A stretch of 64,000 bases of DNA from Citrobacter farmeri. Lineage in GTDB: Bacteria > Pseudomonadota > Gammaproteobacteria > Enterobacterales > Enterobacteriaceae. The DNA is taken from positions 2,108,001-2,172,000 of the forward strand of contig NZ_CP077291.1 of the NCBI RefSeq assembly GCF_019048065.1, read 5' to 3'. The notes below the pieces were generated by a model. It was not told where the DNA came from, searched no databases, and saw nothing but the letters and a program-made list of their open reading frames with translations. The position numbers and the translations under genes were made by a program. Shown piece after piece: positions 10,822-20,528 of this stretch; positions within the stretch are counted from its first letter, which is position 1; the number at the start of each line of letters is the position of its first letter.

Positions 10822-10962
10822 ATGAGGTTAGCAATGCCGTCTGAAAACCAGGAACCACGTCGGGACCCTGAGATGAAACGCAAAGCATGGCTTGCGGTTT
10901 TCCTGGGCTCAGCGCTGTTTTGGGTCGTGATTGCACTGTTGATCTGGAATGCCTGGGGGTAG
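10822..10962 (+). CDS. ymiA: Small membrane protein YmiA
   Basis: This 46-residue protein has a charged N-terminus (ENQEPRRDPEMKRKAW) and one hydrophobic helix, LAVFLGSALFWVVIALLIW, so it is a predicted single-span inner-membrane peptide with a cytoplasmic N-terminus. The sequence is nearly the same as E. coli YmiA, including MRLAMPS at the start. Function is unknown. It is followed after 2 nt by yciX, so the pair is probably one transcript, and the same micro-gene order precedes acnA in E. coli. Confidence 0.85.
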   Translation: MRLAMPSENQEPRRDPEMKRKAWLAVFLGSALFWVVIALLIWNAWG

Positions 10963-10964
10963 AC

Positions 10965-11138
10965 ATGGTTGTTCACGACTCACAGCAGACCTCGTTACCC
11001 ACATGTCACTCTGGTGACACGGTACGAGAATCGAAAAAAGGCACGTGCGTGAAAACGGTTCCTGAATCCTGGAAGCTGACCCAGCAGCAGCAAGCATTTA
11101 TCGAGTTATTCGACGAAGACGATCAACAGAAACAATAA
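10965..11138 (+). CDS. yciX: Small protein YciX
   Basis: This is a 57-residue hydrophilic protein with no membrane segment. It has two cysteines (residues 14 and 28) and a Gln/acidic C-terminal half (LTQQQQAFIELFDEDDQQ). ATG 10965 lies 2 nt after the ymiA stop, suggesting coupled translation; the frame is open further upstream through ymiA but without a ribosome site. Position and sequence match the small gene yciX of E. coli. Its role is unknown. Confidence 0.7.
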   Translation: MVVHDSQQTSLPTCHSGDTVRESKKGTCVKTVPESWKLTQQQQAFIELFDEDDQQKQ

Positions 11139-11269
11139 TTGTCACCATTCTTATTACCGTTTCTTTTACACCGGCTCTTTTTAGGCGGTACGCTTTTACC
11201 TATACACCACAGCAATAAAGCGTTGAGAAAGTCTCAACACAATGTATTAAACGAAAACGGGTGTAGCCA

Positions 11270-11365
11270 ATGCTTACTGCAAATATGAAATACTGGTCCT
11301 GGATGGGCGCATTTTCCGTCTCGCTGCTCTTTTGGGCTGAACTATTCTGGATCCTGATGAATTAA
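11270..11365 (+). CDS. ymiC: Micro-protein YmiC (31 aa)
   Basis: ATG 11270 opens a 31-residue frame, MLTANMKYWSWMGAFSVSLL and on to FWAELFWILMN, that is almost wholly a tryptophan-rich hydrophobic helix. It matches the E. coli micro-protein YmiC, found in the same place before acnA. It is probably a single-span membrane peptide; no function is known. A GTTGAGA/TCTCAAC hairpin lies ~30 nt upstream (11222-11238), and a terminator follows directly, so it can be made from its own short transcript. Confidence 0.75.
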   Translation: MLTANMKYWSWMGAFSVSLLFWAELFWILMN

Positions 11366-11370
11366 TCTCA

Positions 11371-11396
11371 AACCTCGCTCCGGCGAGGTTTTCGTT
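11371..11396 (+). terminator. ymiC terminator
   Basis: AACCTCGC (11371-11378) and GCGAGGTT (11383-11390) form an 8-bp stem with a TCCG loop, followed by TTCGTTTT, just after the ymiC stop and before the acnA promoter region. Confidence 0.75.
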
Positions 11397-11563
11397 TTCT
11401 CTTTTTCATCCGCTCGTTCGTCCTCTCTTCCGTACTTATTGTTCGGTTTCTCCTCTTTTATCAATTCGGGTTGTTATCAAAACGTTACATTGTGTTTGTG
11501 TTATCTTTAATATTCACACTGAAGAGAATCAGGGAGCCGTAACCCTGTCATTAAGGAGGAGCT

Positions 11564-14239
<2,676 letters not shown>

Positions 14240-14243
14240 AAGG

Positions 14244-14277
14244 GAAAAAGCCTGCATGATACGATGCAGGCTTTTTT
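14244..14277. terminator. Bidirectional terminator acnA/ribA
   Basis: AGCCTGCAT (14249-14257) and ATGCAGGCT (14264-14272) form a 9-bp stem with a 6-nt loop. A5 on the left and T6 on the right allow termination of both convergent genes. Confidence 0.92.
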
Positions 14278-14287
14278 AACGTATTGC

Positions 14288-14878
14288 TTATTTGCTCAAC
14301 AGGTGGCCCATCTTGGCCGCTTTAGTATCCAGATAATGTTCATTATTTGGATTACGGCCAACAATCAGCGGAACGCGTTCGACGATATTAATTCCTGCTT
14401 CACTAAGAATTTCGACTTTCTTCGGGTTATTGGTAAGCAGTCGCACTTCATCCACACCCAGCAGCTTAAACATATCTGCGCAAAGGGTGAAATCACGTTC
14501 ATCTGCGGCAAACCCTAACTGATGATTGGCTTCTACGGTGTCGTAGCCCTGGTCCTGTAACGCATAGGCGCGAATCTTATTGAGCAAGCCGATGTTACGT
14601 CCTTCCTGGCGATGATAAAGCAGAATACCGCGTCCTTCTTCCGCGATATGCGTCAGGGCGGCCTCTAACTGAAAACCACAGTCGCAGCGCAGACTGAACA
14701 GGGCATCACCTGTCAGACATTCTGAATGGACACGGGCCAGAACCGGCGTCTGACCTGAAATATCACCATACACTAACGCGACGTGATCGTGCCCGGTTGC
14801 CAGTTCTTCAAATCCCACCATCAGGAAATCGCCCCATGGGGTTGGCAGTTTGGCTTCTGCCACTCGTTTAAGCTGCAT
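14288..14878 (-). CDS. ribA: GTP cyclohydrolase II
   Basis: RibA opens GTP to 2,5-diamino-6-ribosylamino-pyrimidinone 5'-phosphate, the first step of riboflavin synthesis. The protein is 196 residues, as in E. coli. The zinc ligands are the Cys residues of [16 protein letters not shown] (Cys54, Cys65, Cys67), and the catalytic Tyr/Arg region is seen in [13 protein letters not shown]. It is a stand-alone enzyme, not fused to RibB. It is transcribed alone, converging on acnA and diverging from pgpB. Confidence 0.96.
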   Translation of the reverse strand: MQLKRVAEAKLPTPWGDFLMVGFEELATGHDHVALVYGDISGQTPVLARVHSECLTGDALFSLRCDCGFQLEAALTHIAEEGRGILLYHRQEGRNIGLLNKIRAYALQDQGYDTVEANHQLGFAADERDFTLCADMFKLLGVDEVRLLTNNPKKVEILSEAGINIVERVPLIVGRNPNNEHYLDTKAAKMGHLLSK

Positions 14879-15073
14879 GTATTTCTCCAGATAATGCCGG
14901 CACGCGATGTTGTGCCGTTGCCTGTTGGCTTATCTTCTTATTTTGCCATAAGGCAACGGACTTCACCTAATCGCTGCCACGCAAAGTCATGGGAATGGCA
15001 CAAATCTGTCAATTTCCCCGGACAGGGGATTTTTCGGTTATGATTGTGACACTTATCCGTCAAAGAGGTGTTC

Positions 15074-15838
15074 ATTCTGTCGATTGCAAAGCGTACTGCG
15101 GCTGGTGCGGGATTATTGCTGATTATGCCCGCTGCGGTGTGGGTGTCCGGCTGGCGCTGGCAACCGGGTCAGGATTCCGGGTGGCTAAAAGCGATGTACT
15201 GGATAACGGAAACGGTCACCCAACCCTGGGGCATCATCACGCATGTCATTCTCTGCGGCTGGTTCCTCTGGTGCTTACGCTTTCGTCTTAAAGCGGCGGT
15301 GATGCTTTTTACTATTCTGGCGGGTGCCATCCTGATTGGCCAGGGGGTCAAATCGTGGGTTAAGGACCGGGTACAGGAACCACGTCCTTTCGTGATATGG
15401 CTGGAAAAAACGCATCATATCCCGGTTGATGAGTTCTACACTTTAAAACGTAAAGATCGTGGTGACCTGGTGAAAGAGCAACTCTCAACGCAGCAGGATA
15501 TTCCGCTGTTTTTACGCCAGCACTGGCAAAAAGAGACCGGGTTTGCGTTTCCGTCCGGCCACACGATGTTTGCTGCAAGCTGGGCGCTGCTCGCCGTGGG
15601 GTTGTTGTGGCCGCGTCGGCGAACGGTGACAATTGCAATTTTATTGGTATGGGCGACGGGTGTCATGGGCAGTCGCATGTTGTTGGGTATGCATTGGCCG
15701 CGCGATCTGGTGGTCGCGACGCTGATCTCCTGGGCGCTGGTCACGCTGGCCACCTGGCTTGCGCAGCGGTTCTGCGGGCCACTCACGCCGCCGCCGGAAG
15801 AAAGGCAGGAGATTGTTGAACGCGAGCAAAACAGCTGA
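15074..15838 (+). CDS. pgpB: Phosphatidylglycerophosphatase B (non-ATG start)
   Basis: PgpB is an inner-membrane PAP2-family phosphatase acting on phosphatidylglycerophosphate, undecaprenyl diphosphate and related lipids at the periplasmic face. The three PAP2 motifs are present: KDRVQEPRP, FPSGHTMF and SRMLLGMHWPRD, with several hydrophobic spans around them. There is no ATG at the expected start. The only nearby GTG (15068) overlaps the ribosome site AAGAGG (15063-15068). ATT 15074 lies 5 nt beyond that site and gives 254 residues, the same as E. coli, with ILSIAKRT lining up against the E. coli start MRSIARRT. CTG 15077 is the other option. Automatic callers would use GTG 15068. Confidence 0.9.
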   Translation: MLSIAKRTAAGAGLLLIMPAAVWVSGWRWQPGQDSGWLKAMYWITETVTQPWGIITHVILCGWFLWCLRFRLKAAVMLFTILAGAILIGQGVKSWVKDRVQEPRPFVIWLEKTHHIPVDEFYTLKRKDRGDLVKEQLSTQQDIPLFLRQHWQKETGFAFPSGHTMFAASWALLAVGLLWPRRRTVTIAILLVWATGVMGSRMLLGMHWPRDLVVATLISWALVTLATWLAQRFCGPLTPPPEERQEIVEREQNS

Positions 15839-15988
15839 CCGGGGTTGATTTTGCCCGGTTTGCCCTTAAATCATCCGATAGCCGACTGCTTTCCCATTTC
15901 GCACTCGCCGTGAAAATGGTAATTTAAAAGGCTAAATGCGGTAAGTTGAACACGATTTATTCGCTTAAACCACATAACGGGAAGTAAT

Positions 15989-16297
15989 GTGAAATATTTA
16001 CTCATTTTCTTACTGGTGTTGGCGATATTTGTTATCTCGGTAACATTGGGTGCACAGAACGATCAGCAGGTGACGTTTAATTACCTGCTGGCTCAGGGCG
16101 AGTATCGCATCTCAACCTTGCTGGCCGTTTTGTTCGCTGCGGGTTTCGCCATTGGTTGGTTGATCTGCGGCCTCTTCTGGCTGCGGGTTCGTGTTTCTCT
16201 GGTACGTGCTGAGCGTAAAATTAAACGACTGGAAAACCAGCTCTCGCCTGCGACCGACGTTGTGGTGACGTCTGGTACGTCGGTCGCGAAGGAATAA
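15989..16297 (+). CDS. lapA: LPS assembly protein A
   Basis: LapA (YciS) is a 102-residue inner-membrane protein. It has two hydrophobic segments (~3-21, LLIFLLVLAIFVISVTLG; ~42-66, TLLAVLFAAGFAIGWLICGLF) and a cytoplasmic coiled tail (RAERKIKRLENQL). It works with LapB in balancing lipopolysaccharide and phospholipid synthesis. The start is GTG 15989, preceded by CGGGAAG; the overlapping ATG at 15987 is in another frame. lapB begins 6 nt after the stop, so lapA-lapB form one operon as in E. coli, where it is heat-shock induced. Confidence 0.93.
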   Translation: MKYLLIFLLVLAIFVISVTLGAQNDQQVTFNYLLAQGEYRISTLLAVLFAAGFAIGWLICGLFWLRVRVSLVRAERKIKRLENQLSPATDVVVTSGTSVAKE

Positions 16298-16303
16298 TCG
16301 TTT

Positions 16304-17473
16304 ATGCTGGAGTTGTTGTTTCTGCTTTTACCTGTTGCCGCCGCCTACGGCTGGTATATGGGTCGCAGAAGTGCGCAACAAACAAAACAGGACGAAGCTA
16401 ACCGTCTTTCCCGCGATTACGTCGCGGGTGTTAACTTCCTTCTGAGCAACCAACAAGATAAAGCGGTGGATCTGTTCCTCGATATGTTGAAAGAGGATAC
16501 CGGCACCGTTGAGGCTCATCTCACCCTCGGAAACCTGTTTCGTTCTCGCGGCGAAGTTGACCGTGCCATCCGTATTCATCAAACCCTCATGGAAAGCGCC
16601 TCACTGACCTATGAACAGCGACTGCTGGCGGTTCAGCAGTTAGGGCGTGATTACATGGCCGCGGGTTTGTATGACCGGGCGGAGGATATGTTCAATCAGC
16701 TTACTGATGAAACAGATTTTCGCGTAGGCGCGTTGCAGCAACTGTTGCAGATTTATCAGGCGACCAGCGACTGGCAGAAGGCCATTGAGGTTGCCGAACG
16801 ACTGGTCAAACTGGGTAAAGACAAACAGCGCATCGAAATCGCCCATTTTTACTGTGAACTGGCGCTACAGCAGATGGGTAGCGACGACATGGATCGCGCC
16901 ATGGCGCTGCTGAAAAAAGGGGCTGCGGCGGATAAGAATAGTGCCAGGGTTTCTATCATGATGGGCCGCGTCTGGATGGCGAAGGGCGATTACGCGAAGG
17001 CCGTTGAATGTCTCCAGCGGGTGATTTCTCAGGATAAAGAACTGGTCAGCGAAACGCTGGAAATGCTCCAGACCTGCTACCAACAGTTAGGCAAAAATGA
17101 TGAATGGGCGGAATTCCTGCGCCGTGCGGTAGAAGAGAATACCGGTGCTGCCGCAGAACTGATGCTGGCCGATATTCTCGAAACTCGCGAAGGGACGGAG
17201 ACCGCACAGGTCTATATTACCCGCCAGCTCCAGCGTCATCCGACGATGCGCGTCTTCCATAAGCTGATGGATTATCACCTTAACGAAGCCGAAGAGGGCC
17301 GTGCGAAAGAGAGCCTGATGGTGCTGCGTGATATGGTGGGCGAACAGGTACGCAGCAAACCGCGCTACCGCTGTTCTAAATGCGGTTTCACCGCCTATAC
17401 CCTGTACTGGCACTGTCCTTCCTGTCGCGCATGGTCAACGATTAAGCCAATTCGCGGACTTGATGGACTGTAA
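16304..17473 (+). CDS. lapB: LPS assembly protein B (FtsH adaptor)
   Basis: LapB (YciM) is a membrane-anchored TPR protein that directs FtsH to degrade LpxC, limiting LPS synthesis, and is controlled by PbgA/YejM. The 389-residue protein has an N-terminal hydrophobic anchor (LELLFLLLPVAAAYGWYMG), a long array of TPR helices (~residues 35-340), and a C-terminal rubredoxin-type metal site with two CxxC pairs (CSKCG and CPSC) near residues 357-374. Length equals the E. coli protein. It follows lapA after 6 nt. The 174-bp gap before pyrF is AT-rich with no clear strong terminator. Confidence 0.96.
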   Translation: MLELLFLLLPVAAAYGWYMGRRSAQQTKQDEANRLSRDYVAGVNFLLSNQQDKAVDLFLDMLKEDTGTVEAHLTLGNLFRSRGEVDRAIRIHQTLMESASLTYEQRLLAVQQLGRDYMAAGLYDRAEDMFNQLTDETDFRVGALQQLLQIYQATSDWQKAIEVAERLVKLGKDKQRIEIAHFYCELALQQMGSDDMDRAMALLKKGAAADKNSARVSIMMGRVWMAKGDYAKAVECLQRVISQDKELVSETLEMLQTCYQQLGKNDEWAEFLRRAVEENTGAAAELMLADILETREGTETAQVYITRQLQRHPTMRVFHKLMDYHLNEAEEGRAKESLMVLRDMVGEQVRSKPRYRCSKCGFTAYTLYWHCPSCRAWSTIKPIRGLDGL

Positions 17474-17647
17474 TTTTTAAAAAGATCGGTTTTTAGTTAC
17501 AACATACTTATATATTAATTTACCTCCTCGCATCGGCATCTGTGCCACATCGCCTGGCAGGGGATAATCACGTCTGTTAATTTTTGCTCCTGACAGGTAG
17601 AATGCACGCCGTTTACCCATTTGCCCCCTTAGCAAGAAGGCCTGGTT

Positions 17648-18385
17648 ATGACGTTAACTGCTTCATCTTCTCCCCGCGCTGCTACCGATTCTCCTGTCGT
17701 TGTTGCTCTCGATTATAATAACCGCGATCGCGCCCTGGCGTTTGTCGACCGAATCGATCCGCGCGACTGCCGTCTGAAAGTAGGGAAAGAGATGTTTACC
17801 CTGTTTGGACCTCAACTGGTTCGCGATCTCCAGCAGCGTGGCTTTGATATCTTTCTGGATCTGAAATTCCATGATATCCCAAACACCACGGCCCATGCGG
17901 TGGCTGCCGCAGCGGATCTTGGCGTCTGGATGGTCAATGTCCACGCGTCAGGTGGAGCGAGAATGATGACCGCAGCGCGTGAAGCATTGCTGCCGTTTGG
18001 TAAGGATGCGCCGCTGTTGATTGCGGTCACCGTGTTGACCAGTATGGAAGCCAGCGATTTAGCGGATATAGGCGTGACACTGTCACCTGCGGAGCACGCT
18101 GAGCGCCTGGCGGCATTGACGCAGAAATGTGCGCTGGATGGCGTGGTCTGTTCCGCCCAGGAAGCGGTGCGTTTTAAGCAAGTGTTTGGACATGATTTCA
18201 AACTGGTCACCCCGGGTATCCGCCCGCAGGGCAGTGCTGCTGGCGATCAGCGGCGGATTATGACCCCTGAGCAGGCGCTGGCGGCAGGCGTTGATTTTAT
18301 GGTCATCGGGCGGCCGGTGACGCAGTCTGACGACCCGGCGCAGACGCTGAAGGCTATTAACGCGTCACTGAAACGGGAGGCGTAA
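17648..18385 (+). CDS. pyrF: Orotidine 5'-phosphate decarboxylase
   Basis: PyrF decarboxylates OMP to UMP, the last step of de novo pyrimidine synthesis. The 245-residue TIM-barrel protein has the catalytic Asp-Lys-Asp motif in [12 protein letters not shown] (~residues 70-80) and the phosphate-binding end TPGIRPQG with [10 protein letters not shown]. Length matches E. coli. It is first in a two-gene operon: the stop codon shares one base with the yciH start, a conserved pairing. Confidence 0.97.
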   Translation: MTLTASSSPRAATDSPVVVALDYNNRDRALAFVDRIDPRDCRLKVGKEMFTLFGPQLVRDLQQRGFDIFLDLKFHDIPNTTAHAVAAAADLGVWMVNVHASGGARMMTAAREALLPFGKDAPLLIAVTVLTSMEASDLADIGVTLSPAEHAERLAALTQKCALDGVVCSAQEAVRFKQVFGHDFKLVTPGIRPQGSAAGDQRRIMTPEQALAAGVDFMVIGRPVTQSDDPAQTLKAINASLKREA

Positions 18386-18711
18386 TGAACGATTCGAACA
18401 GTCGTCTGGTTTATTCCACGGAGAGCGGACGGATTGATGAACCCAGAGCCGCACCTGAACGCCCGAAGGGCGATGGAATCGTCCGTATCCAGCGCCAGAC
18501 CAGCGGGCGTAAAGGAAAGGGTGTTTGCCTGATTACCGGCATCGATCTGGATGATAGTGAGCTCAACAAACTGGCCGCAGAGCTGAAGAAAAAATGTGGC
18601 TGTGGCGGTGCTGTAAAAGACGGCATAATTGAAATTCAGGGTGATAAGCGCGATTTAATTAAGTCGTTGCTGGAAGCCAAAGGTCTGAGAGTGAAACTGG
18701 CGGGCGGTTGA
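18385..18711 (+). CDS. yciH: SUI1/eIF1-family protein YciH
   Basis: This 108-residue protein has a basic flexible N-terminus and a SUI1 domain (~30-108) resembling eukaryotic/archaeal initiation factor 1, including GKGVCLITGI and KKKCGCGGAVKDG. Work in E. coli links YciH to start-codon and initiator-tRNA discrimination and general translation inhibition under stress; its precise role is not settled. It overlaps the pyrF stop by one base (TAATG), so its translation is likely coupled. A strong terminator follows. Confidence 0.94.
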   Translation: MNDSNSRLVYSTESGRIDEPRAAPERPKGDGIVRIQRQTSGRKGKGVCLITGIDLDDSELNKLAAELKKKCGCGGAVKDGIIEIQGDKRDLIKSLLEAKGLRVKLAGG

Positions 18712-18715
18712 TGAA

Positions 18716-18745
18716 AAAGCCACGATAGTTATATCGTGGCTTTAG
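18716..18745 (+). terminator. pyrF-yciH terminator
   Basis: AAAGCCACGATA (18716-18727) and TATCGTGGCTTT (18732-18743) form a perfect 12-bp stem with a GTTA loop right after yciH; T residues are within the stem end and beyond (AGTTT). Confidence 0.85.
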
Positions 18746-18783
18746 TTTCTACTGCTAAATAAATTGTGTAGTGCTGCAGACCA

Positions 18784-18843
18784 GAAAAAAATAATCGTAT
18801 TATTATATCGAGCCGGACAACCGTAGATTATTTACGATTATTT
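18784..18843 (-). terminator. osmB terminator overlapping the stop codon
   Basis: Read on the minus strand, AAATAATCGTA (18843-18833) pairs with TACGATTATTT (18799-18789), followed by a T-rich run (18790-18785). The stem is 11 bp with a 33-nt loop. The first arm contains the osmB stop codon (18840-18838), so a terminating ribosome would sit on it. Confidence 0.6.
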
Positions 18844-19056
18844 ACCTACCTGGTGGCCGATAATACCACCGACAGCGGCACCACCCAGTGTACCCAGCGT
18901 GCTGCCATCTGTTAAGACGGCACCGCCTAATGCACCTGCACCTGCACCAATAGCAGTGTTGCGGTCACGTTTAGACCAGTTTGAGCAGGCGCTCAGAGAC
19001 ATTGCCAGGGCAATCGCCAGTACGGCGGCGGTCATTTTTTTGCTCGTAACAAACAT
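18838..19056 (-). CDS. osmB: Osmotically inducible lipoprotein B
   Basis: OsmB is a small outer-membrane lipoprotein induced by high osmolarity and stationary phase. The 72-residue precursor has a signal peptide (KKMTAAVLAIALAMSLSAC) with lipobox LSAC, acylated Cys at residue 24. After it comes a short mature part rich in Gly and Ala (GAGAGALGGAVLTDG...GGAAVGGIIG), a glycine-zipper pattern that may insert in membranes. In E. coli expression uses sigma-S and the Rcs system. The 257-bp gap between osmB and yciT holds the osmB promoter region and a yciT 3' hairpin. Confidence 0.95.
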   Translation of the reverse strand: MFVTSKKMTAAVLAIALAMSLSACSNWSKRDRNTAIGAGAGALGGAVLTDGSTLGTLGGAAVGGIIGHQVGK

Positions 19057-19274
19057 AATACTTTCTCCTGAATTAACGATTCACGGAAGTAAGCTCTCTT
19101 TAACTATAGTTAAAATATCTGTCATTAAAGAGGCATCCGTAAAACCTTATTGCGCAGGGTAATATCACGCAGGTGATAGTCACTTCCTGTTATATCGCTA
19201 ATATTAATTTTACGACTTTCGCCTGTGAACAACAGGTAAATAGTCTTAATTCGGGAGTCAGAATAGTCTCAGAG

Positions 19275-19307
19275 CGCAAATGATCTGCGGTGAGCAAATC
19301 ATTTGCG
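19275..19307 (-). terminator. Hairpin after yciT
   Basis: CGCAAATGAT (19275-19284) and ATCATTTGCG (19298-19307) form a perfect 10-bp stem with a 13-nt loop, 7 nt beyond the yciT stop on the minus strand. No T-tract follows, so it may be a 3' stabiliser or an imperfect terminator. Confidence 0.45.
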
Positions 19308-19313
19308 GATATT

Positions 19314-20063
19314 TTACTCAGCGTCGACGATATTAACGGTCAGGCCGCGATGTTCCATTAGCTTACGGTCGCTGGCACTGATTTTGGCATCAGTAATTAC
19401 GCGGCTAAACCGCTCGATAGGACCCAGCGTATACGGATGGACCGCGCCAAATTTAGAACTGTCGGTCAGAACAATGGCTTCCGACCCTTTCTCCAGCACG
19501 GCATTAACCACATCAGCGCGCATCATATCGCGACCCGTGAAGCCCGTTTCAGTCTGCCAGCCATCAATACCAATAAACGCTTTACTGAAATGGACCTGTT
19601 GAATGAACTGACGGGTAAGCGGTCCCACCATGCTTTCGCTCTTTTTCTGATAAATACCACCGAGCAGGATCACTTCACAGGGAGTCTCTTTCAACAGATG
19701 CGCAATGTAACTGCTGACCGTAATGATGGTAACGTCTTTTTGTTCCGCCAGCGTTCTTGCCAGCAGGGCATTGCTACTGCCATTTTCAATGAACACCGTT
19801 TCGCCAGGATTGACCAGCGACGCCGCGAACTCAGCAAGCTGACGCTTCAGGGTGTAGTTGGTCATCATTCGGGTTTCCACGTCTTCGCTATCCAGTGAGA
19901 CGGCGAAACCGTGCGCACGGCGCAGAAAGCTCTGTTTCTCGAGGGTGTTCAGATCCTGTCGAATGGTGACTTCGGAAACGCCAGTGATTTTGGCCAGCTC
20001 AGAGACACTCATCTGGCCTTTATCAATGACCATTTGCAAAATTTTTTGTTGTCGGGAGTTCAT
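19314..20063 (-). CDS. yciT: DeoR-family regulator YciT
   Basis: This 249-residue protein is a DeoR-type repressor: an N-terminal HTH ([20 protein letters not shown], ~residues 18-38) and a C-terminal sugar-phosphate-sensing domain ([36 protein letters not shown]). E. coli YciT has been tied to osmotic-stress regulation, but the inducer is not known. The frame is open 25 codons upstream; ATG 20063 was chosen because it gives the E. coli N-terminus [14 protein letters not shown]. It is monocistronic and is followed by a 10-bp hairpin. Confidence 0.93.
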   Translation of the reverse strand: MNSRQQKILQMVIDKGQMSVSELAKITGVSEVTIRQDLNTLEKQSFLRRAHGFAVSLDSEDVETRMMTNYTLKRQLAEFAASLVNPGETVFIENGSSNALLARTLAEQKDVTIITVSSYIAHLLKETPCEVILLGGIYQKKSESMVGPLTRQFIQQVHFSKAFIGIDGWQTETGFTGRDMMRADVVNAVLEKGSEAIVLTDSSKFGAVHPYTLGPIERFSRVITDAKISASDRKLMEHRGLTVNIVDAE

Positions 20064-20162
20064 AGCTTTAGTTTTTATAGCGGTAATACTACCGCGAAGA
20101 TTAAACACATGCGGCGGTGCGACATCCTGGCGACACACGCCGGTAAACCGCGCGCGAAAAAA

Positions 20163-20345
20163 TCAGATCTCCCACGGTGCCCGGGGTTTGTTCGGCGATG
20201 ATACGATTTCATCCTGTACGTTACTCAACAATTCCGCCTTCAGAATTTCGAGATTATGGATAGCTGAGTGGACATCACCGGCCACCAGGATATCAAGCAC
20301 GGTATCAATACGCTCGGCAACCCGTTTAGCATCGATATCAGACAT
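20163..20345 (-). CDS. yciZ: Small protein YciZ (UPF0509)
   Basis: This is a 60-residue soluble, helical, acidic protein ([20 protein letters not shown]) ending in PRAPWEI, the family's hallmark C-terminus. ATG 20345 has AAGGA 7 nt upstream and gives the family start [14 protein letters not shown]; an in-frame TTG six codons earlier has no ribosome site. Function is unknown. It is near pdeR in E. coli as well. Confidence 0.88.
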   Translation of the reverse strand: MSDIDAKRVAERIDTVLDILVAGDVHSAIHNLEILKAELLSNVQDEIVSSPNKPRAPWEI

Positions 20346-20528
20346 GGGAGGGTCCTTTGTCAAAGAGTGAGAGAATTCAATGATGCAAAAAATGATGGCA
20401 AAAGAGAAGGGAAAATTCAGCCTCGCCAGAACCTTTAGGGAATATTATATATTCTGCTATTACATACAGATATGTATAAGGCGAAAAGCGAAACTTTCTG
20501 TTTCGCCCGGGGGAATCTTCTTAGCCAC

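Noticed and set aside
20064..20138. N-terminal extension of yciT (25 codons)
   Set aside because: No ribosome site, and the family starts at MNSRQQ.
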